Of a stretch of 64,000 nucleotides of DNA, positions 52,113 through 60,874 are shown one piece after another; the first letter of the stretch is position 1; every line of letters starts with the position of its first letter. The DNA is from Rubrobacter_A sp965214435 (lineage in GTDB: Bacteria; Actinomycetota; Rubrobacteria; Rubrobacterales; Rubrobacteraceae): NCBI GenBank assembly GCA_965214435.1, contig OZ243960.1:1364001-1428000 (forward strand), in the 5' to 3' direction. The translations under genes were made by a program, and so were the position numbers. The notes below the pieces were generated by a model, which was not told where the DNA came from, made no database searches, and was given only the letters and a program-made list of their open reading frames with translations.

Positions 52113-52886
52113 TCAGTCCTCGGCCACGACGCCGGAGGAACCGCCGCCGTCTACGACGAGCTCCGAGCCGGTCATGTACCGGGACTCGTCTGAGGCGAGG
52201 AAGAGTACCACGTTCGCCACGTCTTCTGGCTCACCGATCCTTCCCATCGGGTACATATCCTGCCCTAGCTGCTCGACGGTCGTGCCGGCCGCCTCGGCCC
52301 CGTACTCTGCCATGCCGGTGTTAATGTAGCCGGGATGTATGGAGTTGACTCTTACTTGCGACGCGGCGTACTCCATGGCTACGTCCTTGGTCATGATCCT
52401 CACCGCGCCCTTTGAGGCTCCGTAGAGAGCATGGCCGGGAACACCCATGAGGCCGGCGACCGAGGAGAGGTTGATGATCGAACCTCCTTGTCTCTCGGCC
52501 ATGAGCGGGGCAGTGTGCTTCATCCCGAGAAAGACGCCGGTAACGTTCACGGCCATGAGGTTGTTCCATTCTTCTATGGTTGTCTCCGACAACGGCTTTA
52601 TGAGGTAGAGCCCCGCGTTGTTGAGGAGCACGTCCACGCTCCCGTAGCGGTCCTCGGCTTCCCGCACCACCGTCTCCCAGTCGTCTTCCGTGGTGACGTC
52701 GTGGCGCAGGAATACAGCCTCGCCACCGCCCTGGCGTATCATTTCGGCGGTCTCTTCTCCCCGCTCCTCGCCAATGTCGGTGACGACTACGTTCGCGCCT
52801 TCCCCGGCGAGCCGCAAGCAGGCCGCCCGGCCAATCCCCGAGCCGCCACCGGTAACGATGGCCGTCTTTCCTTCTACCCTCGCCAT
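52113..52886 (-). CDS. SDR family NAD(P)-dependent oxidoreductase
   Basis: The 257-residue classical SDR has IVTGGGSGIGRAACLRLA, LNNAGLYLIKPL, a catalytic serine region (NLSSVAGLMG) and YGASKGAVRIMTKD, and ends with GSELVVDGGGSSG. It is close to the glucose-1-dehydrogenase/3-oxoacyl-ACP reductase-like group. GAAAGGAGCG lies 5-8 nt before the ATG. Substrate is unknown; it is monocistronic. Confidence 0.85.
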   Translation of the reverse strand: MARVEGKTAIVTGGGSGIGRAACLRLAGEGANVVVTDIGEERGEETAEMIRQGGGEAVFLRHDVTTEDDWETVVREAEDRYGSVDVLLNNAGLYLIKPLSETTIEEWNNLMAVNVTGVFLGMKHTAPLMAERQGGSIINLSSVAGLMGVPGHALYGASKGAVRIMTKDVAMEYAASQVRVNSIHPGYINTGMAEYGAEAAGTTVEQLGQDMYPMGRIGEPEDVANVVLFLASDESRYMTGSELVVDGGGSSGVVAED

Positions 52887-53057
52887 ATCCGCTCCTTTCC
52901 TTTCTACCCTCGCACCACAAATGGTACCCGGTCGCTCCAGAATGTACCCGGTACGGGAGCCCGGTACCGGACAGACCTGGTAAGTTCTTGTTCTTTAAAG
53001 AGCCGGGAAGTCTTAGGGGCTGTGTCTCACGAACGAGAGATCCAGCGTCTCCTCTAG

Positions 53058-53170
53058 GCGGCGGTGGAAGTTAGTCTCCCAAGCTCTTTACTCTAATTTT
53101 GTCAACAAACCCCCTGCCGAAAGAGAGTTAATAACTAATTGTACAAATGCAACGCTGAGCGTAGACTACG
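53058..53170 (+). promoter_or_regulatory. AT-rich promoter/operator region of the mannitol operon
   Basis: An AT-rich stretch upstream of mtlA carries three short dyads: TTTGT-CA-ACAAA (53098-53109), GTTA-A-TAAC (about 53128-53136) and TTGTACAA (about 53139-53146). I find no -35 at proper spacing from a -10, as often seen in activator-dependent promoters; MtlR, encoded in the operon, is the obvious candidate. The rest of 52887-53214 shows no gene. Confidence 0.35.
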
Positions 53171-53214
53171 GTTGAGAGGAAGGTTAGATCGTTAACGGGT
53201 AGAGGGAGATAGTA

Positions 53215-55056
53215 ATGGCCCAAGCGGACGCCGCTGGTGGTGGAGGCGAGTCGGGTAGCTCCAGCCTCAGGACGAAGGTCCAGAAGTTCGGCAGTTATCT
53301 CAGTGGCATGGTCATGCCAAACATCGGGGCGTTTATTGCTTGGGGTTTGATCACAGCTTTATTCATACCGGACGGGTGGCTCCCTAACGAGACGTTAGCG
53401 CAGCTTGTAGAACCCATGATCACCTACCTGCTGCCGCTCTTGATCGGCTTTAGCGGTGGCCGGCTGGTCTACGGTGTGCGCGGAGGCGTCGTCGGCGGTA
53501 TCGCCACGATGGGCGTCATAGTCGGGGCCGACATCCCGATGTTCCTCGGCGCGTTCATTATGGGACCGCTCGGCGGGTACCTGATCAAGAAGTTCGACGA
53601 ACTACTCGACGGCAAAGTCCGCCAGGGCTTCGAGATGCTGGTAAACAACTTCTCGTCCGGTATCATTGGCGGTGGCCTGGCGATCATCGGCCTGCTCGGT
53701 GTAGCGCCCATCGTCAGCGTCCTCAGCAACACCCTCGGTAGGGGCGTCGAGTTCATAATAGATCTGGGGCTTCTGCCCCTCGTAAGCATCTTTGTCGAGC
53801 CGGCGAAGATACTGTTCTTGAACAACGCGATCAACCATGGCATCCTCGCGCCGCTCGCCCTGGAACAAGCGAGCACCGCCGGGAAGTCGATACTCTTCCT
53901 CGTCGAGACGAACCCCGGCCCGGGCCTCGGGGTACTCCTCGCCTACTGGTTCGTGGGTGGCGGCATCTCAAAGGCTTCCGCCCCCGGCGCGGCGATCATC
54001 CACTTCTTCGGCGGCATCCACGAGATCTACTTCCCCTACGTCCTGATGAAGCCGATACTGATCCTGGCGGTCGTCGCCGGGGGAGCCAGCAGTCTCTTTG
54101 TCGAGTCTATCTTCCAGGTCGGTCTCGTCTCGACACCCGCTCCGGGCAGCATCTTCGCCATTCTGGCGCTCACGCCTCCCGGAAACTTTATCGGCGTGAT
54201 CCTGGGTGTCCTCACCGCCACCGCTATCTCGTTCCTGGTCGCCTCCCCGCTTATCCGGCGCTCTTCTGCCAGCGAAGACGACGAGAAAGACCTTACGCAG
54301 GCCACGGAGCAGATGCAGGACATGAAGGGAAGCAAGAGCCCGGCGGCCGGAGCCATCGCCGGGAACGGCTCGGACGGTTCAAAGGAAAAGACCGGTGTAG
54401 CCGCCGTCCCGAGCGCCGACCACGTAAGGTCCATCGTGTTCGCCTGCGACGCCGGGATGGGGTCCAGCGCGATGGGTGCCTCCCTGCTGAAAAAGAAGGT
54501 CAAGGAAGCGGACCTGGACGTCGACGTTACCAACGCCTCTATCAGCAACCTCACGGACGACGCGGACATAATTATCACACACAAGGACCTAACCGGACGC
54601 GCCAGAGAAAAGTCCCCGGACGCGGTCCACGTCTCGGTGGAGAACTTCCTGAACAGCCCGAAGTACGACGAGGTGATCGAGCAACTAAAGAACGGTAACG
54701 AAAACGGTAACGAAAACGGCGGCGATACGGCAGACGGGACCGAAAGTGACTACTCCTTCGACTACTCGGCGGTCGAGAAGGTTATATTTGCCTGTGACGC
54801 TGGGATGGGGTCCAGTGCAATGGGAGCATCATTGTTGCGCAACAAAGCCAAAAAAGCCGGCTTATCCGACCTTGAGGTCAAGAACCTGGCGATCAACGAC
54901 CTCCAGAGCGACGCCGACGTGGTCATAACGCACAAGGACCTGACGGGCCGGGCTAAAGAGAAGCTTCCGGAAGCCCATCACATTTCGGTCGATAACTTTA
55001 TGGGAAGCCCGAAGTACGATGAGCTTATCGACGAAATTGCTTCGGCCCGAGTCTAG
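53215..55056 (+). CDS. mtlA: Mannitol-specific PTS transporter EIICBB (two EIIB domains)
   Basis: The 613-residue protein has an EIIC membrane domain (about residues 15-345) with family hallmarks VMPNIGAFIAWGLITALF, NHGILAPLALEQ and GGIHEIYFPYVLMKP. A linker and then two EIIB domains follow, each with its own phosphocysteine loop FACDAGMGSSAMGAS: Cys411 and Cys527. The EIIB domains are separated by an Asn/Glu/Gly linker with a short DNA repeat (GGTAACGAAAAC twice). Known MtlA proteins have one EIIB, with or without EIIA. It imports mannitol as mannitol-1-phosphate, with EIIA supplied by mtlF. Both EIIBs look functional. Confidence 0.92.
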   Translation: MAQADAAGGGGESGSSSLRTKVQKFGSYLSGMVMPNIGAFIAWGLITALFIPDGWLPNETLAQLVEPMITYLLPLLIGFSGGRLVYGVRGGVVGGIATMGVIVGADIPMFLGAFIMGPLGGYLIKKFDELLDGKVRQGFEMLVNNFSSGIIGGGLAIIGLLGVAPIVSVLSNTLGRGVEFIIDLGLLPLVSIFVEPAKILFLNNAINHGILAPLALEQASTAGKSILFLVETNPGPGLGVLLAYWFVGGGISKASAPGAAIIHFFGGIHEIYFPYVLMKPILILAVVAGGASSLFVESIFQVGLVSTPAPGSIFAILALTPPGNFIGVILGVLTATAISFLVASPLIRRSSASEDDEKDLTQATEQMQDMKGSKSPAAGAIAGNGSDGSKEKTGVAAVPSADHVRSIVFACDAGMGSSAMGASLLKKKVKEADLDVDVTNASISNLTDDADIIITHKDLTGRAREKSPDAVHVSVENFLNSPKYDEVIEQLKNGNENGNENGGDTADGTESDYSFDYSAVEKVIFACDAGMGSSAMGASLLRNKAKKAGLSDLEVKNLAINDLQSDADVVITHKDLTGRAKEKLPEAHHISVDNFMGSPKYDELIDEIASARV

Positions 55057-57184
55057 GGCGGTCCGTGGCCCGGTGGGGTTCTCGGTCCGCGAGATACGGC
55101 TAATAGAGGTTCTGCTGCGGCATCCGCAGGGCCTCACCGCCGGGGGTATCGCCGACAGGCTCGGTGTGAGCGCCCGGACCGTTCACCGCGACCTGCAAGT
55201 CGCTTCGGACTTCCTCGGTCCGCACGGTCTGACGCTCAGAAAGCGGTCGGGTAAAGGAGTGAGCATCGAAGGGACCGCTGAAGCGCGGGAACGGGCGCTC
55301 GGGTCTCTCCGCGAGATGGGGCCTGTGAGTCTGCCGCCTCGGGAACGGCAGAAGTCGCTGCTCAGCACGCTGCTCGTGGCGAACCAGCCGATCAAGCTGC
55401 GGGCGCTGGCGAGCGGCCTCCGGATCGCCATCGGCACGGTCAGCCGCGACCTGGACGAGACAGAGCAGTGGCTCTCCGGTTTCGGCCTCGCTATCGTGCG
55501 CCGTCGCGGCTACGGGGTGGAAATATCCGGTGAAGAGGGCGACCGCCGCCGGGCGATACACCGCTTGATCTCCCGGGACCTCGGCGAGATGGTACTCGCC
55601 CCTGGACTTCAAGAGCCCAAAGAGAGCGCCACGGACTTGCCACCAGAAGACGTCCCGCGGCGGGCGACGGACCAACTACTGGGTGTGATCGACGGGGAGC
55701 GTCTGCGGAAGGTGAAATCCTTGACCGAGGCCCTGGTCCGCGACCTGCCGTACCCGATCGCCGACGACGCCTTTGCCGGCTTCACCGTACACGTCGCGCT
55801 GATGATCGAGCGCCGCCTGCAGGGTGGAGCGTTCGAGATGGGCGCTGAGGTGCTCCAAAGGCTCCGGAAGACCGACGAGTACGCTTATGCCCGGAGACTC
55901 GCCGAAAACATCGAGCGGGACTTCAGCGTATCCATCCCTCCTGAAGAAGTCGGCTATGTAACCCTACACCTGCGCGGCACGAAGCTCAGGGAAGACGACA
56001 CTCTTCAAGGCTACTTCGAGACTCTGGACCTCGAAGTAGCCTCCCAGGTGAAAGCCTTGATCCGCTACGTCGAAGACCAGACCGGCGTCGGGCTTTCTGG
56101 CGACGCCTCTCTGTACACGGGGCTTCTCGCGCACATCGAGAGGGCTATTCACCGGCTGCGGGAGAACCTGAGCATTCACAACCCGCTTCTCGAAGACGTC
56201 AAGCGGGATTACCCGGCGCTTTTTAGTCTGGTCAGTGAAGCCGTGGAGAAAGTGTTCGTGCAGGAGAACGTCCCGGATGAGGAAGTCGGTTTTGTCGCAA
56301 TGCATTTCGGCGCGGCGCTCGACCGGGCGCAAGGGAACTTTCCGCGTTCCGTCCTCGTCCTCTGCTCCGGCGGCATCGCCACCTCCAAAATGCTCGTCTC
56401 TCGCCTGGAGAAGTCGTTCCCCCAGATCCAGAACATACGGAACTCTTCTCTCTTCGAGCTCGCGGAACTGAATACCGGCGACTTCGATCTGGTGGTGTCC
56501 ACGGTGGCCCTGCCGGCGCCCGAGGATTCCTACGTCCAGGTACAACCCTTTCTGCCCGAAGACGACGTGGAGCGCATACGGAATCATCTTAGAGAGAAGA
56601 GTCTGGAAGCCCGCCTGGAGAACCGGGCGGCCTTTGAGTCTTTAGAGGTCTTCGGCGGGGGCCAGGAGAAGTTCCATCAGATGTTCGAGGTGATGCAGGT
56701 AATAGCCGACCTCGTGGATGACGCGTTCCTCGCGCGGGTGGAAGCGGGCGGCTCGCTGAGCGAGGCGATCAGGCAGATGTGCGCCTCGCTCGCCGGTAAA
56801 GATCTTATCTCCGAGCCCCGGAGCCTGGAGCGGAGCCTGATCTCACGCCTGGAACTCGGCGGCATTGGCATCCCCGGAACTGGGCTAGCCCTTTTCCACG
56901 CCCGCGCCGCCACAGCCGCTCGGCCGTCGTTCTCCGTACACGAGTTCGATGAACCTCTGGAGATAGAGGGCCTGGACGGCGCGGCGATGCGGGTACGCCG
57001 GAGCTTATTAATGGTCGCGCCGCTGACCCTGTCCCCGGTAGCCCTGGAGGTTATCAGCGAAATATCGGCCGCGATGGTCGAGCAGCCCGTGGAGCGCGAG
57101 GTCTTTGAAACAGGTTCGGAGGCTCGGATCGTCGAGGTGCTAAAAGGCATCTTCGGCCGCTACCTGCATAACAAACTTTCGTGA
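55019..57184 (+). CDS. mtlR: MtlR/BglG-type PRD transcriptional activator
   Basis: The protein of about 721 residues has an N-terminal HTH (FSVREIRLIEVLLRHPQG, RLGVSARTVHRDL), a second HTH-like region (IAIGTVSRDLDE), two PTS regulation domains with conserved histidines (FTVHVALMIERRL; LAHIERAIHRLRENL), an EIIB-GatB-like domain (VLVLCSGGIATSKMLVSRLE) and a C-terminal EIIA-Mtl-like domain. This is the MtlR layout, controlled by PTS phosphorylation and EIIB binding. The ATG at 55019 overlaps the mtlA end; TTG 55037 or GTG 55073 are possible starts nearer the first domain. A regulator inside the operon, with two EIIB copies upstream, may affect sensing. Confidence 0.9.
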   Translation: MSLSTKLLRPESRAVRGPVGFSVREIRLIEVLLRHPQGLTAGGIADRLGVSARTVHRDLQVASDFLGPHGLTLRKRSGKGVSIEGTAEARERALGSLREMGPVSLPPRERQKSLLSTLLVANQPIKLRALASGLRIAIGTVSRDLDETEQWLSGFGLAIVRRRGYGVEISGEEGDRRRAIHRLISRDLGEMVLAPGLQEPKESATDLPPEDVPRRATDQLLGVIDGERLRKVKSLTEALVRDLPYPIADDAFAGFTVHVALMIERRLQGGAFEMGAEVLQRLRKTDEYAYARRLAENIERDFSVSIPPEEVGYVTLHLRGTKLREDDTLQGYFETLDLEVASQVKALIRYVEDQTGVGLSGDASLYTGLLAHIERAIHRLRENLSIHNPLLEDVKRDYPALFSLVSEAVEKVFVQENVPDEEVGFVAMHFGAALDRAQGNFPRSVLVLCSGGIATSKMLVSRLEKSFPQIQNIRNSSLFELAELNTGDFDLVVSTVALPAPEDSYVQVQPFLPEDDVERIRNHLREKSLEARLENRAAFESLEVFGGGQEKFHQMFEVMQVIADLVDDAFLARVEAGGSLSEAIRQMCASLAGKDLISEPRSLERSLISRLELGGIGIPGTGLALFHARAATAARPSFSVHEFDEPLEIEGLDGAAMRVRRSLLMVAPLTLSPVALEVISEISAAMVEQPVEREVFETGSEARIVEVLKGIFGRYLHNKLS

Positions 57185-57197
57185 AAGGAGCTTGAAG

Positions 57198-57632
57198 ATG
57201 TCCGACGTACTGACCCGGGAGAACATAGAGCTGGGGGCGAGCCTGAGCTCTCAGGAGGATGCCATCCGCCGCGCCGGCGAACTGCTGGTGGAGAACGGCC
57301 ACGTCGAGAACCGTTACATAGACTCGATGTTCGAGCGGGAGAAGTCCGTCTCGACGTTCATGGGAAACGCTGTCGCCATCCCGCACGGGACGAGCGACTC
57401 CAAAAAGTGGGTGGACAGGTCCGGGCTCTCGATCATCACGGTCCCCGAGGGAGTGGAGTACGGCGACGGCAACATCGCGATGCTGATCATCGGGATAGCC
57501 GGTAAAGGCGATGAACACCTCGACATCCTCTCCAACATCGCCCAGGTCGTCTCCGACGAGGATAACGTAGCCAAAATCGTTCAGGCGGAGACCAAAGATG
57601 AGTTGCTGGCGTTCTTTGAAGAGGTCGTCTGA
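57198..57632 (+). CDS. mtlF: Mannitol-specific PTS EIIA component
   Basis: The protein of 144 residues has the EIIA-Mtl fold with the active-site histidine in NAVAIPHGTSDSKKWV, and the segments LSSQEDAIRRAGELLV and ALIIGIAGKG-like (read MLIIGIAGKGDEHL). It passes phosphate from HPr to the EIIB domains of MtlA. The ATG at 57198 has AAAGGAG 8 nt upstream, so I prefer it to the TTG at 57192. The stop TGA overlaps the start of mtlD. Confidence 0.93.
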   Translation: MSDVLTRENIELGASLSSQEDAIRRAGELLVENGHVENRYIDSMFEREKSVSTFMGNAVAIPHGTSDSKKWVDRSGLSIITVPEGVEYGDGNIAMLIIGIAGKGDEHLDILSNIAQVVSDEDNVAKIVQAETKDELLAFFEEVV

Positions 57633-58759
57633 ATGTACGCCGTACACTTCGGGGCCGGAAATATCGGGCGCGGTTTTATCGGCCAGCTCCTGCACGAGTC
57701 AGGTTACGACGTCGTCTTCGTGGATGTCCAGGATGACATGGTGGAAGCCCTCAAGGCGGAGGGGCGCTACGAGGTGATCCTGGCCGGCGAACAAGAGGAG
57801 CATGTCCCGGTAGACCGGGTCACCGCCCTCCACTCCGAGCATGACGCGGACGAGGTAACCGAGCGGGTGGCGGAGGCGGATATCGTCACTACCGCCGTAG
57901 GTCCGTCGGTCCTGGAAGTCATAGCTCCCGCTATAGCAAAGGGGCTCGTGGAGCGCGTGCGGCTCGGCGGCGCGCCGGTCAACGTGATCGCCTGCGAAAA
58001 CATGGTCGGGGCTAGTCAGGAGCTTAAAGGTCTCGTAATGGAAAACGTGCCGGACGCGAGCGCGGAGGCGGTCGAGGAACTCTGCGGGTTCCCGAACGCG
58101 GCGGTCGACCGCATAGTGCCGGAGTACCAGGGATGAATCCGGATGTGCTGGTAGAGCCGTTCTACGAGTGGGTCGTCAACGCCTCGCAGGTAAAGGGCGA
58201 CCGTCCGGACATCTCAGGCGTCACCTATGTCGATGACCTGCTACCGTACGTCGAGCGGAAGCTGCTCACGGTAAACACGGGCCACTCCGCCATAGCGTAC
58301 CTGGGATACGCGCGGGGCGAGGAGACGATTCACGCCGCACTCGAAAAAGACAGCGTGAGCGGCACAGCCTCCAGAGCCCTGGAAGAGACCAGCCTACTGC
58401 TCGCCCACGAGTACGGCTTCGACCCCGAAGAGCTGCGAGACTACCGGCAGAAAGTCCTCGCCCGCTTCCAAAACCCCCGGCTAACAGACGAGACGGTGCG
58501 GGTGGCACGCTCCCCTATCCGCAAGCTCGGCCACGACGAGCGGTTTGTCTCACCGGCCCTGCGGCTACTCGACATGGGCCACGAGCCAACACACCTGGCC
58601 GCCGTCATAAGAGCCGCGCTGTCCTTCGACGACCCCGAGGACGAGGAAGCCGTGGAGCTGCAAGAAACGACTCGCGCGGAAGGCAAACGTTCGGCCCTGG
58701 CCCACTACGCCAGGATAGCAGAGGACCACCCGCTCGTGGAACTCGTTGTAGATTCCTAG
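57633..58759 (+). pseudogene. mtlD: Mannitol-1-phosphate 5-dehydrogenase split by a frame change
   Basis: The N-terminal part (57633-58136, 167 residues) has the NAD loop FGAGNIGRGFIGQLLHESGY and continues in family style to VDRIVPEYQG, where it meets a TGA. The C-terminal part (58133-58759, 208 residues) begins MNPDVLVEPFYEWVVN and contains the catalytic helix KLLTVNTGHSAIAYLGY. In relatives these are one protein of about 380 residues. The two frames overlap by ATGA, so termination-reinitiation could make two subunits, but the second start has no strong ribosome site. The sequence alone does not show whether this is an indel, a sequencing error or a true split enzyme. Confidence 0.75.
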
Positions 58760-58809
58760 CGGCGGGGTGCAAGGTGAAGTTTTCACGCTGATCCGAGGGA
58801 AGGAGCGCG

Positions 58810-60330
58810 ATGAGCGGCGAGCTACTGTTAGGGGTAGATATAGGTACGTCCGGCACGACGGGCGTGCTAGCCAGGCCGGATGGGGAGGTGCTCGGTACCG
58901 CCGAGAGGTCGCACGAGCTATTGTTGCCCCGTCCGGGCTGGGCCGAGCACGACGCCGAAGAGATGTGGTGGAAGGGCTTGACGGAAGTCTGCGCGGAGCT
59001 TCTGGAGAAGGCGGATGACGGCTCCGTAGCCGCCGTGTGCCTCAGCGGCATCGGGCCTTGCTTTCTCGCCGCGGACGAGAATGGCGACCCTTTAAGGCCC
59101 GCCATCCTCTACGGTATAGACACGCGGGCTCCCGGGGAGGTCGAAGAGCTAACCTCCCGGTACGGAGACGGGGAGATCACCCGGCGCTGCGGCAACCCCC
59201 TGAGCGCGCAGTCGGTGGGACCCAAGATCTACTGGTTGACCCGGAACGAGCCCGAGATATACGAAAAGACGCGCTACTTCTTTATGGCGCACACCTTCGT
59301 TACTCACAGGCTCACCGGTGCTTACGTCCTCGACCACGCCTCGGCCAGCATGTGCGAGCCGCTATACCACACGGGCGAGAACCGCTGGATCGAGGAGTGG
59401 TGCAGAGAGGTGGCCCCCGGCCTGGAGATGCCCGAACTTCGCTGGTCGGCGGATGTAGCGGGTGAGATTACAAAGGAGGGCGCGGAGGCGACGGGTTTAC
59501 CACAGGGCATTCCGGTAGCCGTCGGAACCACGGACAGCTTTGCCGACAGCCTGAGCGTCGGGGTGAAAAACCCTGGCGACATTATAATCATCTACGGGTC
59601 CACCATGTCCATCATCGCGGTTACCGAAGAGGCGCTCCCGGCCAGCAACCTCTGGAGCAACGCCCACCTCTTTGAGGGTACGCATAACCTCTCTAGCGGC
59701 ATGGCGACCTCCGGTTCCCTGACGGACTGGCTCAAGAAGATCTCCGGCGACAAACCTTTCGAGGAGCTTACCGAAGAGGCCGCCGAAGTCCCTCCAGGCT
59801 CGGACGGACTCGTCGTCCTGCCATACTTCGCCGGCGAACGGACGCCGCTACTGGACCCGGACGCCCGCGGCGTGATGTGCGGCCTCACCCTCGGCCACGG
59901 GCGCGGGCACCTCTACCGGGCGCTGCTGGAAGCCACCGCCTTCGGGGCGCGACACCTCCTCGAAGTCGTCAACGAGACCGGCGGGGAGAGCGAGCGTGTT
60001 TTTGCCGTCGGCGGCGGGACAAAGGGAGGACTCTGGACCCAGATCATCTCCGACATCACCGGGATAAGCCAGAGGCTCCCGGAGCAGACCCTCGGCGCGC
60101 CCTACGGCGACGCCCTGCTGGCCGGTATCGCCTGCGGCCTGGCGGACCGTGACGCCGAGTGGAGCTCCATGGCCGACACCGTGAAGCCCGACCCGAAGAA
60201 CAGCGAGATCTACAACGAGCTGTATGCCATCTACAGAGACCTCTACCCCGCAACCCGCCAACAGGCTCACGCCCTGGCGGACATACAGTCGAGAGAAGAT
60301 CCTGACCCGGAAAAAGGAGCGGCCCCGTAG
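58810..60330 (+). CDS. FGGY-family carbohydrate kinase
   Basis: The 506-residue protein has both FGGY ATPase domains: GVDIGTSGTTGVLA and DPDARGVMCGLTLGHGRG, with VGTTDSFADSLSVG and IIIYGSTMSIIAV between. It differs from classical xylulokinase in having GIGPCFLAADENG at the GQMHG position and RYFFMAHTFVTHRLTG. AAGGAGCG lies 5-8 nt upstream of the ATG. It follows mtlD by about 50 nt, so it may phosphorylate a ketose or polyol made or carried by this locus. The exact sugar is unknown. Confidence 0.85.
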   Translation: MSGELLLGVDIGTSGTTGVLARPDGEVLGTAERSHELLLPRPGWAEHDAEEMWWKGLTEVCAELLEKADDGSVAAVCLSGIGPCFLAADENGDPLRPAILYGIDTRAPGEVEELTSRYGDGEITRRCGNPLSAQSVGPKIYWLTRNEPEIYEKTRYFFMAHTFVTHRLTGAYVLDHASASMCEPLYHTGENRWIEEWCREVAPGLEMPELRWSADVAGEITKEGAEATGLPQGIPVAVGTTDSFADSLSVGVKNPGDIIIIYGSTMSIIAVTEEALPASNLWSNAHLFEGTHNLSSGMATSGSLTDWLKKISGDKPFEELTEEAAEVPPGSDGLVVLPYFAGERTPLLDPDARGVMCGLTLGHGRGHLYRALLEATAFGARHLLEVVNETGGESERVFAVGGGTKGGLWTQIISDITGISQRLPEQTLGAPYGDALLAGIACGLADRDAEWSSMADTVKPDPKNSEIYNELYAIYRDLYPATRQQAHALADIQSREDPDPEKGAAP

Positions 60331-60616
60331 AAGGTAACACTAACCGGTAGCAGGTAGTTACCAGTAGTATGGATTCTCGGTCACAGAGGGACGGTCGAGG
60401 CGCTTTTCGTTGGGCTCGCGGCCGTCTGGACTTCGCCGGATAGCAAAACCCGGTGATCCGGGTCCGGTCTTCCCTCCGCTAGCATGGGACACCCGGTATG
60501 TCCGGCGGGCCTACCGGGTGCCCCGTAAATCCCTCCATTGGGCCAAAGACCTGTGCAGAGTCTGGCGGCTACACTTGGTGAGTGGTATCAGGCGAACATC
60601 AAGGAAGGATGTTACT
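60331..60616 (+). other. Gap with hairpins between FGGY kinase and small gene
   Basis: About 285 nt without a recognised gene. GGTAAC (about 60333) pairs with GTTACC (about 60357) and may terminate the mtl operon. A longer perfect stem CACCCGGT (60490-60497) / ACCGGGTG (60513-60520) with a 15-nt loop could form an RNA structure in the leader of the next gene. The frame that is open through this stretch has protein-unlike composition. Confidence 0.4.
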
Positions 60617-60865
60617 TTGCAGGCATCGGTAAGGACGCACGACAAGCTGCCCTACACGGAGCACGACCTCATCGGGATACCGGGGGACATACCGGACCTC
60701 GGCATTGAGGCGGGCAAGGAGGGCGTAGTGCGGAAGCTGAACTTCCACAACGACTGCGTTACCGCCTCCGTGATGGTCACCTACTCAACAAACCAGACGC
60801 GGGGCTGGGTAGACGTAGACGTGCTACCGGGTGAGAAGGTCGTTTCTTATACCATGGTAACCTAG
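60617..60865 (+). CDS. Small hypothetical protein, DUF4926-like
   Basis: TTG 60617 follows AAGGAAGG at about 8 nt and gives 82 residues: KLPYTEHDLIGIPGDIPDLG, EAGKEGVVRKL, VDVDVLPGEKVVSYT. The beginning resembles small DUF4926-type proteins (HDLV-x-LxxDIPxxGLxxGxxGxV), which have a short beta-barrel. Function is unknown. The frame is open from 60410, but the upstream part looks non-coding. It is convergent with argF. Confidence 0.55.
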   Translation: MQASVRTHDKLPYTEHDLIGIPGDIPDLGIEAGKEGVVRKLNFHNDCVTASVMVTYSTNQTRGWVDVDVLPGEKVVSYTMVT

Positions 60866-60874
60866 AAACCGCGG

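Noticed and set aside
58120..58145. Programmed frameshift in mtlD
   Set aside because: There is no slippery heptamer and no clear downstream stem; the ATGA overlap fits reinitiation or a mutation better.
60410..60616. Upstream extension of the small DUF4926-like gene
   Set aside because: The added 69 residues look like non-coding translation, and a ribosome site lies just before TTG 60617.
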